Source: Limnohabitans sp. Rim8 (lineage in GTDB: Bacteria; Pseudomonadota; Gammaproteobacteria; Burkholderiales; Burkholderiaceae_C). From it: DNA of 43,979 nt. The notes beneath the pieces were generated by a model. That model was not told the DNA's origin. It worked only from the letters and a program-made list of their open reading frames with translations, and did no database searches. Below, in pieces: positions 9,967 to 18,155 of this stretch. The DNA lies in assembly GCF_945869175.1 (NCBI RefSeq), contig NZ_CAMBNZ010000010.1:1-43979 (forward strand), in the 5' to 3' direction. Each line of letters starts with the position of its first letter. Within the stretch, counting starts at the first letter, position 1. The position numbers were made by a program, and so were the translations under genes.

Positions 9967-9994
9967 TTGCTGGGGGTCGGATTGGCCCCATAAT
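9967..9994 (+). promoter_or_regulatory. Candidate ssb promoter
   Basis: TTGCTG (9967-9972) and CATAAT (9989-9994) are separated by 16 bases. Transcription would start near 10001, giving a leader of about 17 bases that still contains the GAGGAG ribosome site at 10007-10012. The -35 half is weak. Confidence 0.4.
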
Positions 9995-10017
9995 TCGCAC
10001 AACATTGAGGAGTTTTC

Positions 10018-10521
10018 ATGGCATCCGTCAACAAAGTCATCATCGTCGGCAACCTGGGTGCCGATCCCGAAACCCGTTATTTGCCATCAGGCGATGCCGT
10101 CACCAGCATCCGCGTGGCCACCACCGACCGCTACAAAGACAAGCAAACCGGTGAGATGAAAGAGGCCACCGAGTGGCACAGCATCAGCTTTTTTGCCAAG
10201 CTGGCCGAAATTGCGGGCCAGTACCTGCGCAAGGGCAGCCAGGTGTATGTCGAAGGCAGCCTGCGCACCCGCAAATACACCGACAAAAACGGCGTTGAGA
10301 AATACGCCACCGACATCCGCGCCGACAGCATGCAAATGCTGGGCAGCCGACAAGGCATGGGCGGACCTTCCGAAGACGGCGGCGGCGGCGGTGGTGGTGC
10401 TTATGCGCCTCGTCCAGCGCCGGCGCGGCCTGCTACAGCCCCTGCACAACGCCCATCAGCGCCAGCGCCCAAGCCTGCGGCCAGCAGCTTCGACGACATG
10501 GACGACGACATCCCGTTCTAA
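10018..10521 (+). CDS. ssb: Single-stranded DNA-binding protein
   Basis: SSB coats single-stranded DNA in replication, recombination and repair. The 167-residue protein has the OB-fold domain (about 1-110, starting [20 protein letters not shown]). This is followed by a disordered Gly/Pro/Ala-rich linker containing a run of seven glycines. The acidic C-terminal tip DDMDDDIPF docks partner proteins. The start has an excellent GAGGAG ribosome site five bases upstream. It is divergent from uvrA, the same pairing as in E. coli. No gene lies between them here. Confidence 0.97.
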   Translation: MASVNKVIIVGNLGADPETRYLPSGDAVTSIRVATTDRYKDKQTGEMKEATEWHSISFFAKLAEIAGQYLRKGSQVYVEGSLRTRKYTDKNGVEKYATDIRADSMQMLGSRQGMGGPSEDGGGGGGGAYAPRPAPARPATAPAQRPSAPAPKPAASSFDDMDDDIPF

Positions 10522-10536
10522 AGACCAGGCCATAAC

Positions 10537-10565
10537 GCCACGCAGTCCCGCTGCACTGGCGTGGC
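10537..10565 (+). terminator. Hairpin after ssb
   Basis: GCCACGC (10537-10543) pairs perfectly with GCGTGGC (10559-10565), and an inner AGT/ACT pairing is possible. It starts 16 bases after the ssb stop. It is followed by TTATAG rather than a clean T-run, so termination is plausible but not certain. Confidence 0.4.
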
Positions 10566-10623
10566 TTATAGCAAACCCGTTGCACCACCCCGGCTAACCT
10601 CAACTTGCGGGTGAACTGAACTT

Positions 10624-11583
10624 ATGGAACTACGACAGCTGCGCTATTTTGTGAAAGTGGTGGAGGTGGGCAGCATCAGCCGCGCAGCGCTGGAATTGGA
10701 TTTGGTGCAGTCGGCACTGAGCCAACAAATCACGCGCTTGGAGGGTGAATTGTCGACGCGTCTTTTGCAGCGCACCCCCCAAGGCGTCACGCCCACAGAA
10801 GCAGGCGTGGCCTTTTTTCGGGAAGCCCAGCTGACCTTGAGACACGCCGAGCAGGCTGTGCGCTCGGCCCAGCAGGCCCGCCTGATCGGCTCTGTCAGTG
10901 TGGGCTTGGCCCCCACGACCGCCGCAGTGTTGGGCTTGCCCTTGATGCAAGCCATGCGTGAACGCTACCCGGATGTGCGCCTGCACATGGTGGAAAGCAT
11001 GTCGGGCCATTTGTCGGGCATGCTCAATGCGCGGCAGCTGGATTTGGCGGTCTTGTTTGACTCGCCCATCCGCGACAGTCAACACCTGCAAACCGCGCGC
11101 CGCTGGAGCGTTTGGCCATTGATCGAAGAAGATATTTTCCTGATCGCAGCGCGATCGACGCGTTCGTCCAAGGCACCGCAGAGCTTGTGCATGGCCGACT
11201 TGGCTCAAGAGCCTCTGATTTTGCCTACCGGGCCGCATGGCTTGCGCAGCACCCTCAATTCGGCTTTTGCCCGTGCCAAGGTCACGCCGCAAGTCATGCT
11301 GGAGATCGACTCCTTGACCATGCTGATGGATGCGGTCAGGTCGGGTTTGGGCGGCACTTTGCAGCCTTGGGCAGCCGTGTCCCGCTTGGGCCCAGAGCGT
11401 GACCATTTGTACATGGCCCGCATCACCGACCACCAAGTGCAGCGTGTGAACTTGCTGTGTGGGTTGTCCGACGAAGAGCTGTCGCCGGCCGCATTGGCCA
11501 CCCGCGTGGTTTTGGCCGATTGCGCCCGATCGTTGGTGCAAGGCGGCGCTTGGCGGGGTTCGTCCATCAGCTCAACGAGATAG
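10624..11583 (+). CDS. LysR-family transcriptional regulator (Nac-like)
   Basis: The 319-residue protein has the LysR winged helix-turn-helix at 1-60 (MELRQLRYFVKVVEVGSISR, then QSALSQQITRLEGEL). A periplasmic-binding-like effector domain follows from about residue 90. The N-terminus and the GLAPTTAAVLGLPLM segment resemble the Nac/aromatic-regulator subgroup. Unlike most LysR genes it points the same way as its probable target operon (SDR, Bug receptor, tcuA, tcuB), 116 bases upstream of it. A LysR-type palindrome, ATC-N9-GAT, lies in that gap. I infer it regulates this catabolic block, with the operon's substrate or a metabolite as coinducer. Its true ligand is unknown. Confidence 0.9.
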   Translation: MELRQLRYFVKVVEVGSISRAALELDLVQSALSQQITRLEGELSTRLLQRTPQGVTPTEAGVAFFREAQLTLRHAEQAVRSAQQARLIGSVSVGLAPTTAAVLGLPLMQAMRERYPDVRLHMVESMSGHLSGMLNARQLDLAVLFDSPIRDSQHLQTARRWSVWPLIEEDIFLIAARSTRSSKAPQSLCMADLAQEPLILPTGPHGLRSTLNSAFARAKVTPQVMLEIDSLTMLMDAVRSGLGGTLQPWAAVSRLGPERDHLYMARITDHQVQRVNLLCGLSDEELSPAALATRVVLADCARSLVQGGAWRGSSISSTR

Positions 11584-11603
11584 ACGAGGGTTTGGCTTTG
11601 GGT

Positions 11604-11618
11604 ATCACAAAAAGTGAT
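11604..11618 (+). promoter_or_regulatory. Candidate LysR-type operator
   Basis: Perfect inverted repeat ATCAC-N5-GTGAT. It fits both the general T-N11-A rule and the ATC-N9-GAT form used by some LysR proteins. It lies 81 bases ahead of the SDR start, in the gap after the LysR gene. A second palindrome, GCCCT-GA-AGGGC, follows at 11627-11638. Confidence 0.45.
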
Positions 11619-11699
11619 GGCCCCATGCCCTGAAGGGCCTGCACAATCCTTAGCTATGTCTCTAAAGTCGGTTTTTTACAAACAAGAAGGGGACACACC

Positions 11700-12455
11700 A
11701 TGGACTTGCAACTCCAACACAAAACCGCCTTGGTCACGGGTGCCAGCGTTGGCATTGGCCGGGGCATTGCCAAAGCCCTGGCCGCTGAAGGTGTGCGGGT
11801 GGCGGTGTCGGCGCGGCGTGTGGACAAACTTCAGGAATTGGCCGCTGAGATCGTGGCCGCAGGCGGTCATGCCCCGGTGATCATCGAGTCGGACCTGTAT
11901 GCCGAAGACGCGGCCAAGCGCTTGTCAGAAGCCGCATTGGCCGGTTTGGGCAGCGTCGACATTTTGGTCAACAACGCCGGAGGCTCGCGCAGTTTCAAGG
12001 ACTTGCATGTCAGCGAAGAAGCCTGGCAAGAGGCCATGACATTGAACTTTCACCGCCCACGTCAAGTGGCCGACGCTTTGATGGACCAGATGATTGCGCG
12101 CAAATGGGGCCGCATCATCAACATCACTGGCAAGAGCGAGCCCGAGCACACCAATGGTGCGTTTTGTGCCAAAGCCGGCCTACACAGTTGGGCGAAGGGC
12201 CTGTCGCGCATGGTGGGTAAGCATGGTGTCACGGTCAACTGTGTGCCGCCTGGACGCATCCATTCCGAGCAAATTTTTCGCAACTACACCCCTGAATACC
12301 GCCAGTGGCAGTGCGATAACGAAATCCCGATGGGCCGTTATGGTGAGCCTGAAGACATGGCCAATCTGGTGACTTTTTTGGCTTCGCCTTTGGCCAGTTA
12401 CATCACGGGCGCGGTCATTCCGGTCGATGGTGGCCTGCGCAAGTACCAATTTTGA
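11700..12455 (+). CDS. SDR-family protein lacking the usual catalytic Tyr
   Basis: The 251-residue protein has a Rossmann fold with the nucleotide motif TGASVGIG (13-20), NNAG (91-94) and the conserved Asn in LNF (N116). It has a standard C-terminal end, ITGAVIPVDGG. The active site is odd. The YxxxK motif reads AFCAK, so K158 is present but the Tyr position (154) is Ala. The Ser position lies in NITGK, with Thr/Gly. This matches a divergent SDR subgroup; a classical keto-reductase mechanism is therefore doubtful. A GGGGAC ribosome site precedes the ATG. It heads the block leading to the Bug receptor, tcuA and tcuB, 51 bases before the next gene. Reaction and substrate are not known. Confidence 0.85.
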   Translation: MDLQLQHKTALVTGASVGIGRGIAKALAAEGVRVAVSARRVDKLQELAAEIVAAGGHAPVIIESDLYAEDAAKRLSEAALAGLGSVDILVNNAGGSRSFKDLHVSEEAWQEAMTLNFHRPRQVADALMDQMIARKWGRIINITGKSEPEHTNGAFCAKAGLHSWAKGLSRMVGKHGVTVNCVPPGRIHSEQIFRNYTPEYRQWQCDNEIPMGRYGEPEDMANLVTFLASPLASYITGAVIPVDGGLRKYQF

Positions 12456-12506
12456 AGGCACACTGTGTCTGGCAAATTCCAATGGTTGAATAAAACGGAG
12501 ACACCC

Positions 12507-13499
12507 ATGAACCATCCTCCTCGCCGCTGGGTCCTCAGTGTATGTTTGTCAGCCTTGGCCTTTTGCACATGGCCTTCTTTGGCTCAGTCCCAGAGCGCGC
12601 CATGGCCCAGCAAGGCGATTCGTTTCGTCGTGCCGTTTGCTCCGGGAGGGACCAGTGAAATCGTGGCCCGTTCAGTGGCTGCCGAGTTGACGAAGCAACT
12701 TGGACAAAGCGTTTACGTCGAAAACAAACCCGGTGGTGCTGGTGTGAGTGCCATGCAAGACGTGGCCAAAGCTGCACCCGACGGTTACACCATGATCCTC
12801 ACGCATGTGGGGACGCTGGCTGTGAACCCTTACATGCTCAAAAACCAGCCTTACGATGTGAACAAGGATTTCGTGCCCGTGACCTTGTTGGCCAAGGTGC
12901 CCAACGTGTTTGTCATCCACCCGGACTTGCCGGCCAAAAACTTCAAAGAGTTTGTGGCTTATGCCAAAGCCCATCCGGGGCAACTCAATTACGGCTCTGC
13001 GGGCAATGCCAGCGCAGGTCATCTGGCCATGGAGTACCTCAAGCTGGTCACGGGCATGTACATCACCCACATTCCTTACCGTGGCACGGGCCCGCAATTG
13101 ACCGATTTGCTGGCTGGCCGCACGCAAGCCTCCTCTGCAGGCATGCCGGCCTTGGGTGCACACATCCGAAGCGGTAAATTGCGTCCCATTGCGGTGGGTA
13201 CCCAGCAGCGCATCGCGGCCATGCCCAATGTGCCGACCGTGGCCGAACTGGGTTTCAAAGAATTCGAAACCTCGCAGTGGTATGGGATCCATGTGCCCGC
13301 AGGCACACCGCCGGAGATCGTCAAGCGCTTGCAAGAAGAGTCGCTCAAAGCCCTCAAGTCGAGTGCCGTGACGGAGCGTTTTGCCACCGACAACGCGGTG
13401 GGCGGGGGCGGTCCTTCCAGCGACTATGCGGCCTTCATCAAGAACGAGCAGCGCATCTGGAGCGACATCGTCAAACGTGCGGGCATCAAGCCGGATTGA
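12507..13499 (+). CDS. Bug-family tripartite tricarboxylate solute-binding protein
   Basis: This 330-residue periplasmic receptor has a Sec signal peptide (about 1-28, ending ...SLAQSQS). The mature Bug/TctC fold starts WPSKAIRFVVPFAPGG and contains KPGGAG, APDGYT and PYRGTGP motifs. Such proteins bind carboxylates such as citrate, tricarballylate or aromatic acids. No TctA or TctB membrane partner is in the window, so this is an orphan receptor, common in Burkholderiales. The ATG at 12507 follows ACGGAG at correct spacing, while the frame's earlier start at 12465 would lack a signal peptide. Being 24 bases ahead of tcuA links it to the substrate of that enzyme. Confidence 0.92.
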   Translation: MNHPPRRWVLSVCLSALAFCTWPSLAQSQSAPWPSKAIRFVVPFAPGGTSEIVARSVAAELTKQLGQSVYVENKPGGAGVSAMQDVAKAAPDGYTMILTHVGTLAVNPYMLKNQPYDVNKDFVPVTLLAKVPNVFVIHPDLPAKNFKEFVAYAKAHPGQLNYGSAGNASAGHLAMEYLKLVTGMYITHIPYRGTGPQLTDLLAGRTQASSAGMPALGAHIRSGKLRPIAVGTQQRIAAMPNVPTVAELGFKEFETSQWYGIHVPAGTPPEIVKRLQEESLKALKSSAVTERFATDNAVGGGGPSSDYAAFIKNEQRIWSDIVKRAGIKPD

Positions 13500-13523
13500 A
13501 TTTTCACGGGTATTGGAGTGGGC

Positions 13524-14966
13524 ATGGGCTTGGATGTTTTGGTGATTGGCGGCGGCAACGCGGCCCTGTGCGCGGCCTTGATGGCCCGCGAAGCGGGGGC
13601 CAGCGTGATGCTGCTGGAGTCGGCACCGCGTGAATGGCGCGGTGGCAATTCGGGCCACACGCGCAATTTGCGCTGCATGCACGACGCGCCGCAAGACGTG
13701 TTAGTCGATGCCTACCCGGAGGAAGAGTTCTGGCAAGACCTGCTCAAGGTCACCGGTGGTTTGACCGACGAGCATTTGGCCCGTCTAGCCATTCGCCACT
13801 CGGCGACGTGCAGGCCCTGGATGGTCAAGCATGGCGTGCGTTTTCAGCCGTCTTTGTCTGGGGCTTTGCACACGGCCCGCACCAACGCGTTTTTCATGGG
13901 CGGGGGCAAGGCCTTGGTCAATGCTTTTTACCGCAGTGCCGAAAAATTGGGCGTGCAGATCCACTACAACGCCGAGGTGGATACCGTCGAATTGGACGAG
14001 GGCCGCTTTGTGGCCGCATCGGTCATGCACAAGCAGGCCGATGGCAGCGTTCGGCGCGAACGCATCGAGGCCCGTGCCTGCGTGATGGCGGCGGGGGGCT
14101 TTGAATCCAACCGCGAATGGCTGCGCGAGGCCTGGGGCCAAAACGAGCGGGGCGAATACCCGGCCGATCAATTCCTGATTCGGGGCACGCGTTACAACCA
14201 GGGCGTCTTGCTCAAACACATGCTGGAGCAGGGGGCTGACCGCATTGGCGACCCGACGCAGGCGCACATGGTGGCCATCGATGCCCGCGCGCCCTTGTAC
14301 GACGGTGGCATTTGCACCCGCATCGATTGCGTGTCCCTGGGCGTGGTGGTCAACCGCGAGGGGCGCCGTTTTTACGACGAGGGCGAAGACTTCTGGCCCA
14401 AACGCTACGCGATTTGGGGCCGTTTGGTGGCGCAGCAGCCCGGGCAGGTGGCGTATTCCATCATCGATGCCAAGGCCGTGGGCCGATTCATGCCGCCCGT
14501 GTTTGAAGGCACGATGGCGGACAGCCTGCCCGAGTTGGCCCGCAAGCTGGGCTTGGATGAAGCGACCTTCATGCAAACCCTGAACGATTACAACGCGGCT
14601 TGCCGCGAAGGCAAGTTTGACCACACGGCGCTGGACGACTGCCACACCGAAGGGGTCACACCCGTCAAAACCCACTGGGCCCGGCCGCTGGACATTGCGC
14701 CTTATTACGCTTACGCCGTCAGGCCTGGCGTGACCTTCACCTATTTGGGATTGAAAACCGATGAGACCACCGCTGTGCGATTCAACAACCAACCCAGCCC
14801 CAACCTGTTTGTGGCGGGCGAAATGATGGCGGGCAACGTGCTGGGCAAGGGCTACACCGCCGGGGTGGGCATGACGATTGGCACGGCCTTTGGCCGCATC
14901 GCGGGCGAGCAGGCGGCCAAAGCGGTCATGGCCCAGAAGGAAGGAGCTTCGCATGCAAACGCTTGA
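13524..14966 (+). CDS. tcuA: FAD-dependent tricarballylate dehydrogenase-like protein (TcuA)
   Basis: In Salmonella, TcuA oxidises tricarballylate to cis-aconitate. This 480-residue flavoprotein belongs to the same fumarate-reductase/flavocytochrome-like family. An N-terminal FAD Rossmann motif [11 protein letters not shown] (9-19) is followed by E32, the ribose contact. [10 protein letters not shown] is the flavin-binding loop. The C-terminal FAD closing segment is [31 protein letters not shown]. The ATG at 13524 has GGAG five bases upstream; an in-frame GTG at 13518 is less likely. Its last 14 bases overlap tcuB, which indicates translational coupling with the electron-accepting partner. 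Tricarballylate is the best guess, but citrate-related or other acids are possible. Confidence 0.85.
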   Translation: MGLDVLVIGGGNAALCAALMAREAGASVMLLESAPREWRGGNSGHTRNLRCMHDAPQDVLVDAYPEEEFWQDLLKVTGGLTDEHLARLAIRHSATCRPWMVKHGVRFQPSLSGALHTARTNAFFMGGGKALVNAFYRSAEKLGVQIHYNAEVDTVELDEGRFVAASVMHKQADGSVRRERIEARACVMAAGGFESNREWLREAWGQNERGEYPADQFLIRGTRYNQGVLLKHMLEQGADRIGDPTQAHMVAIDARAPLYDGGICTRIDCVSLGVVVNREGRRFYDEGEDFWPKRYAIWGRLVAQQPGQVAYSIIDAKAVGRFMPPVFEGTMADSLPELARKLGLDEATFMQTLNDYNAACREGKFDHTALDDCHTEGVTPVKTHWARPLDIAPYYAYAVRPGVTFTYLGLKTDETTAVRFNNQPSPNLFVAGEMMAGNVLGKGYTAGVGMTIGTAFGRIAGEQAAKAVMAQKEGASHANA

Positions 14967-16119
14967 AGCCCTGACCCAGGATGCCCGTGCTTTGGCGCGT
15001 GGCGAGATGACCGCGCCCGAAGCCGAAGTGGCCCGCCAAATGCAAATTTGCAACGGCTGCCGCTACTGCGAGGGTTTCTGTGCAGTGTTCCCGGCCATGA
15101 CGCGGCGGCTGGAGTTTGGCAAGGCCGACATCCATTACATGGCCAATCTCTGCCACAACTGCGGCGCTTGCCTGCATGCCTGCCAGTACGCACCCCCGCA
15201 CGATTTCGCCATTAACGTGCCCAAGGCGATGGCCCAGGTGCGGGGGCAGACCTATGCAGACTACGCTTGGCCACCCGCATTGGGCAGCTTGTACCAACGC
15301 AACGGCCTGACCCTGTCGGTGGCCTTGGCGTTTGGGTTGGCCTTGTTTTTGGCCCTGGCCATGTTGCGCCAAGGCACGCTGTGGTCAACCCCAGTGGCAG
15401 GTGGTTTTTATGCGGTGTTTCCGCACAATTTGATGGTCAGCTTGTTTGCGCCCATCTTTTTGTTTGCCGTGCTGGCGCTGGCGATGGGGGTGATGCGTTT
15501 TTGGCGTGATGTGACACCCGCCACCAGCGGGGCCGGTTTGACCACACCCGCTGCGGCCGAAGCCACAAATGCCGCTTTGCGCCTGAAGTACCTGGACGGT
15601 GGACACGGCGAAGGCTGCCACAACGAGGACGACGCCTGGACGCATGCCCGCAAGCGCTACCACCACCTGACGTTTTATGGCTTCATGTTGTGCTTTGCGG
15701 CCACCAGCGTGGCCACGCTGTACCACTATGTGCTGGATTGGCCCGCGCCTTACGATTTGACCAGTTTGCCCAAGCTGCTGGGCGTGATCGGTGGGGTGAG
15801 CTTGACGCTGGGCACGGCTGGTTTGTGGCGTTTGAACCTGCGCCGTCACCCGGACCACGGCGATGCGGCGCAAAAGCCCATGGACCGCGGGTTCATTGCC
15901 TTGCTCTTCTTGGTCAGTGTGACGGGTTTGCTATTGTGGTTGATGGGTCAAACCGCGGCCATGCCTTTGATGTTGGCGGTGCATTTGGGCGCGGTGATGG
16001 CCTTGTTCCTGACGTTGCCCTATGGCAAGTTTGCGCACGGTGTTTTCCGCACAGCGTCTTTGCTGCGCTTTGCCATCGAAAAGCGCCAACCCAACCGACT
16101 GGGGCTGGGCGGGGAGTAA
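14953..16119 (+). CDS. tcuB: TcuB-like Fe-S membrane electron-transfer protein
   Basis: TcuB reoxidises reduced TcuA and feeds electrons to the membrane. The 388-residue protein has two ferredoxin-type clusters near the N-terminus: C33, C36, C39, C43 and C67, C70, C73, C77, each CxxCxxCxxxC. About six hydrophobic helices follow from residue 118 to the end, with several membrane-embedded histidines that could hold heme. I placed the start at 14953 because AAGGAG lies six bases upstream. The longer frame from 14878 runs inside tcuA and is not homologous. The gene ends one base before the stop of the convergent mnmA. The family also includes CitB of citrate utilisation. Confidence 0.88.
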   Translation: MQTLEALTQDARALARGEMTAPEAEVARQMQICNGCRYCEGFCAVFPAMTRRLEFGKADIHYMANLCHNCGACLHACQYAPPHDFAINVPKAMAQVRGQTYADYAWPPALGSLYQRNGLTLSVALAFGLALFLALAMLRQGTLWSTPVAGGFYAVFPHNLMVSLFAPIFLFAVLALAMGVMRFWRDVTPATSGAGLTTPAAAEATNAALRLKYLDGGHGEGCHNEDDAWTHARKRYHHLTFYGFMLCFAATSVATLYHYVLDWPAPYDLTSLPKLLGVIGGVSLTLGTAGLWRLNLRRHPDHGDAAQKPMDRGFIALLFLVSVTGLLLWLMGQTAAMPLMLAVHLGAVMALFLTLPYGKFAHGVFRTASLLRFAIEKRQPNRLGLGGE

Positions 16120-16120
16120 T

Positions 16121-17293
16121 TCAGCCGGTGGTCTGTGGGCAGGCGCTGGCCGACTGGATCACGCCGCCGCCCAAACACACCTCACCGTCGTACAGCACGG
16201 CGCTTTGGCCAGGCGTGACCGCCCATTGGGGATCGCTGAATGACAGCTCAAAGCCCCTTGACCCATCGGGCATGCCCAGCGCTTGCAGGTCGCAGGCTGC
16301 ATCGGTTTGACGGTAGCGGGTCTTGGCGGCATAAGCGCCCGGCGCCGGGGCCTCGCCGGTGCACCAGCTCACATCGGTGGCTTGCAATTGGGGTGACAGC
16401 AGCCAGGGGTGTTCATGGCCTTGCACCACCCACAAGGTGTTGTTGGGAATGTCTTTGCGGGCCACAAACCAAGGGGTGTGTTCGCCCGCGCCCCGCAAAC
16501 CGCGTGCTTGCAAGGCTTTCATGTCTGCGCCTTTGGCCTTGAGGCCGCCAATGCCCAGGCCCTGGCGCTGGCCCAGGGTGTAAAAGCTCAGGCCCACATG
16601 CTGGCCAATGGTGCGCCCTGATGGGTCTTTGATGGGGCCGGGTTCTTTGCTGATGTAGCGGTTCAAAAACTCGCGGAAGGGCCGCTCCCCAATGAAGCAG
16701 ATGCCGGTCGAGTCTTTTTTCCGGGCGTTGGGCAGGCCAATCTCTTCGGCGATGCGGCGCACCTCGGTCTTGTTCAGTTCACCCACCGGAAACAGTGTGT
16801 TGGACAACTGCGCCTGGTTCAGGCGGTGCAAAAAGTAGCTTTGGTCTTTGCTGGGGTCCAGACCCTTGAGCAGCTCGTGGCGACCTGTCGTTGTATTGAG
16901 CCGTACCCGCGCGTAATGGCCGGTGGCGATTTTTTCAGCCCCCAAGCGCATGGCGTGGTCCAGGAATGACTTGAATTTGATCTCGGCGTTGCACAGGATG
17001 TCCGGGTTGGGCGTGCGCCCTGCTTGGTACTCGCGCACAAACTCCGAAAAAACCCGATCTTTGTAATCGGCTGCAAAATTGACATGCTCGATCTCGATAC
17101 CCAGCACATCCGCTACGGCAGCAGCATCCACAAAGTCGATGTTGGACGCGCAGTATTCGCTGTCGTCGTCGTCTTCCCAATTTTTCATGAAGATGCCCAC
17201 GACGTCATGGCCCTGTTGTTTGAGCAAATGGGCAGTGACAGCGGAGTCGACGCCGCCGGACAAACCGACGACCACACGGGTGGAATGGGACAT
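16121..17293 (-). CDS. mnmA: tRNA 2-thiouridylase MnmA
   Basis: MnmA adds sulfur to the wobble uridine (s2U34) of Lys, Glu and Gln tRNAs. The 390-residue protein has the PP-loop SGGVDS (12-17), the catalytic Cys C101 in NPDILCN, and the persulfide Cys C199 in [12 protein letters not shown]-terminal beta-barrel follows. The start ATG is six bases downstream of a GATAAT box on this strand, so the mRNA may be almost leaderless. In E. coli the Nudix gene nudJ lies next to mnmA. Here the same pair is present but split by a lytic transglycosylase gene on the other strand. Confidence 0.96.
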   Translation of the reverse strand: MSHSTRVVVGLSGGVDSAVTAHLLKQQGHDVVGIFMKNWEDDDDSEYCASNIDFVDAAAVADVLGIEIEHVNFAADYKDRVFSEFVREYQAGRTPNPDILCNAEIKFKSFLDHAMRLGAEKIATGHYARVRLNTTTGRHELLKGLDPSKDQSYFLHRLNQAQLSNTLFPVGELNKTEVRRIAEEIGLPNARKKDSTGICFIGERPFREFLNRYISKEPGPIKDPSGRTIGQHVGLSFYTLGQRQGLGIGGLKAKGADMKALQARGLRGAGEHTPWFVARKDIPNNTLWVVQGHEHPWLLSPQLQATDVSWCTGEAPAPGAYAAKTRYRQTDAACDLQALGMPDGSRGFELSFSDPQWAVTPGQSAVLYDGEVCLGGGVIQSASACPQTTG

Positions 17294-17299
17294 GGCACC

Positions 17300-17305
17300 A
17301 TTATC
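17300..17305 (-). promoter_or_regulatory. -10-like box for mnmA
   Basis: GATAAT on the minus strand ends six bases before the mnmA ATG. Transcription seven bases downstream would give a leaderless or near-leaderless message. No convincing -35 is seen. Confidence 0.35.
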
Positions 17306-17342
17306 CCGCGATGGCTTGGATGGCCCGACAGGGGTGCAAATT

Positions 17343-17348
17343 TATAAT
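17343..17348 (+). promoter_or_regulatory. Consensus -10 box for the transglycosylase gene
   Basis: A perfect TATAAT ends 19 bases before the chosen ATG at 17368, predicting a leader of about 13 bases. No good -35 is present at 16-18 bases. It sits back to back with the mnmA box in a 74-base divergent gap. Confidence 0.45.
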
Positions 17349-17367
17349 GCCCAATGGATCCACATCA

Positions 17368-18096
17368 ATGAATCAAAACTGCACTTGGTGCCATTACGGC
17401 AGAACTTTCCTGCGCGATGTCGCGCAGGGGATGTTCATCATCACCCACAGTGGATTGGCCATGGTGGGTTTGACCGCGCTCGCATTGGTGCTGGCCTTGT
17501 GGCTCCATCCGCAATGGCTGCATTCGGCAGAAGGGGCGGTTGTCAATTGGTTGCGCGATCGCCAAGTGCTGCTGTCCTGGCTGCCCCAAGACACGACAGA
17601 GCGTGCCACCGCCATGCGTTTGCAAGATCTGCCCAAGCCCCAGGCTGCGGTGGCCGAGTGGCTGGCCCGCAAATACAAAGTGGCCCCAGAGCCTTTGGCC
17701 GCTTTGGTGGCCGAGTCCTATGCTTTATCGAAAAAAACCAAGTTGGCCCCCCATTTCATCTTGGCGGTGATCGCCATTGAGTCGAACTTTCACCCCTATG
17801 TGCAAAGTCAAGCCGGGGCCCAAGGCCTGATGCAGGTGGTGACCGAGATCCATGCCAAACGCTACGAAGCATATGGTGGACGCCTCGCCGCCTTCGATCC
17901 GATTGCCAATGTGCGCGTGGGTGTGGCCGTGCTCGCCGATGCCGTCAAGATAAGAGGGGGCTCAGTGGAAGAGGGCCTCAAATTCTATTTGGGGGGTTAT
18001 GCCCTGACACAAGATGGCGGTTACGTGGCCAAAGTGTTGGCCGAGCAGGCGCAATTGGATGGGGTGGCCGCCGGGAACAAACCGGTTTTACCTTGA
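17368..18096 (+). CDS. Membrane-anchored lytic transglycosylase (SLT domain)
   Basis: The 242-residue protein cleaves peptidoglycan glycan strands non-hydrolytically, by family assignment. One N-terminal membrane helix (about 21-46, FIITHSGLAMVGLTALALVL) would hold it in the inner membrane facing the periplasm. The SLT catalytic core is in the C-terminal half: catalytic E138 in AIESNFHPYVQS, then AGAQGLMQV. The ATG at 17368 is favoured by the TATAAT box upstream. An ATG at 17431 directly before the helix, with AGGGG touching it, is the alternative. The gene lies between nudJ-like and mnmA genes in opposite orientation. The four-residue motif 'QGLM' is typical of Slt-type enzymes. Confidence 0.88.
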   Translation: MNQNCTWCHYGRTFLRDVAQGMFIITHSGLAMVGLTALALVLALWLHPQWLHSAEGAVVNWLRDRQVLLSWLPQDTTERATAMRLQDLPKPQAAVAEWLARKYKVAPEPLAALVAESYALSKKTKLAPHFILAVIAIESNFHPYVQSQAGAQGLMQVVTEIHAKRYEAYGGRLAAFDPIANVRVGVAVLADAVKIRGGSVEEGLKFYLGGYALTQDGGYVAKVLAEQAQLDGVAAGNKPVLP

Positions 18097-18155
18097 AGGC
18101 GCAAAAGCGGTGGTCACCGTCAGAATGAACGGGGCTTCACTCCTTGATAAGGCGT

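Noticed and set aside
9775-9993. A 72-codon frame between uvrA and ssb
   Set aside because: G-rich low-complexity translation with no homology. The region is better explained as a promoter and G4-containing spacer.
13785-15053. A 422-codon frame opposite tcuA
   Set aside because: Antisense to a clear flavoprotein, with no supportive motif or ribosome site.
18108-18125. Palindrome CGGTG-GT-CACCG as a terminator for the Nudix gene
   Set aside because: The loop would be only two bases, and the following CTTTT on the minus strand is short.
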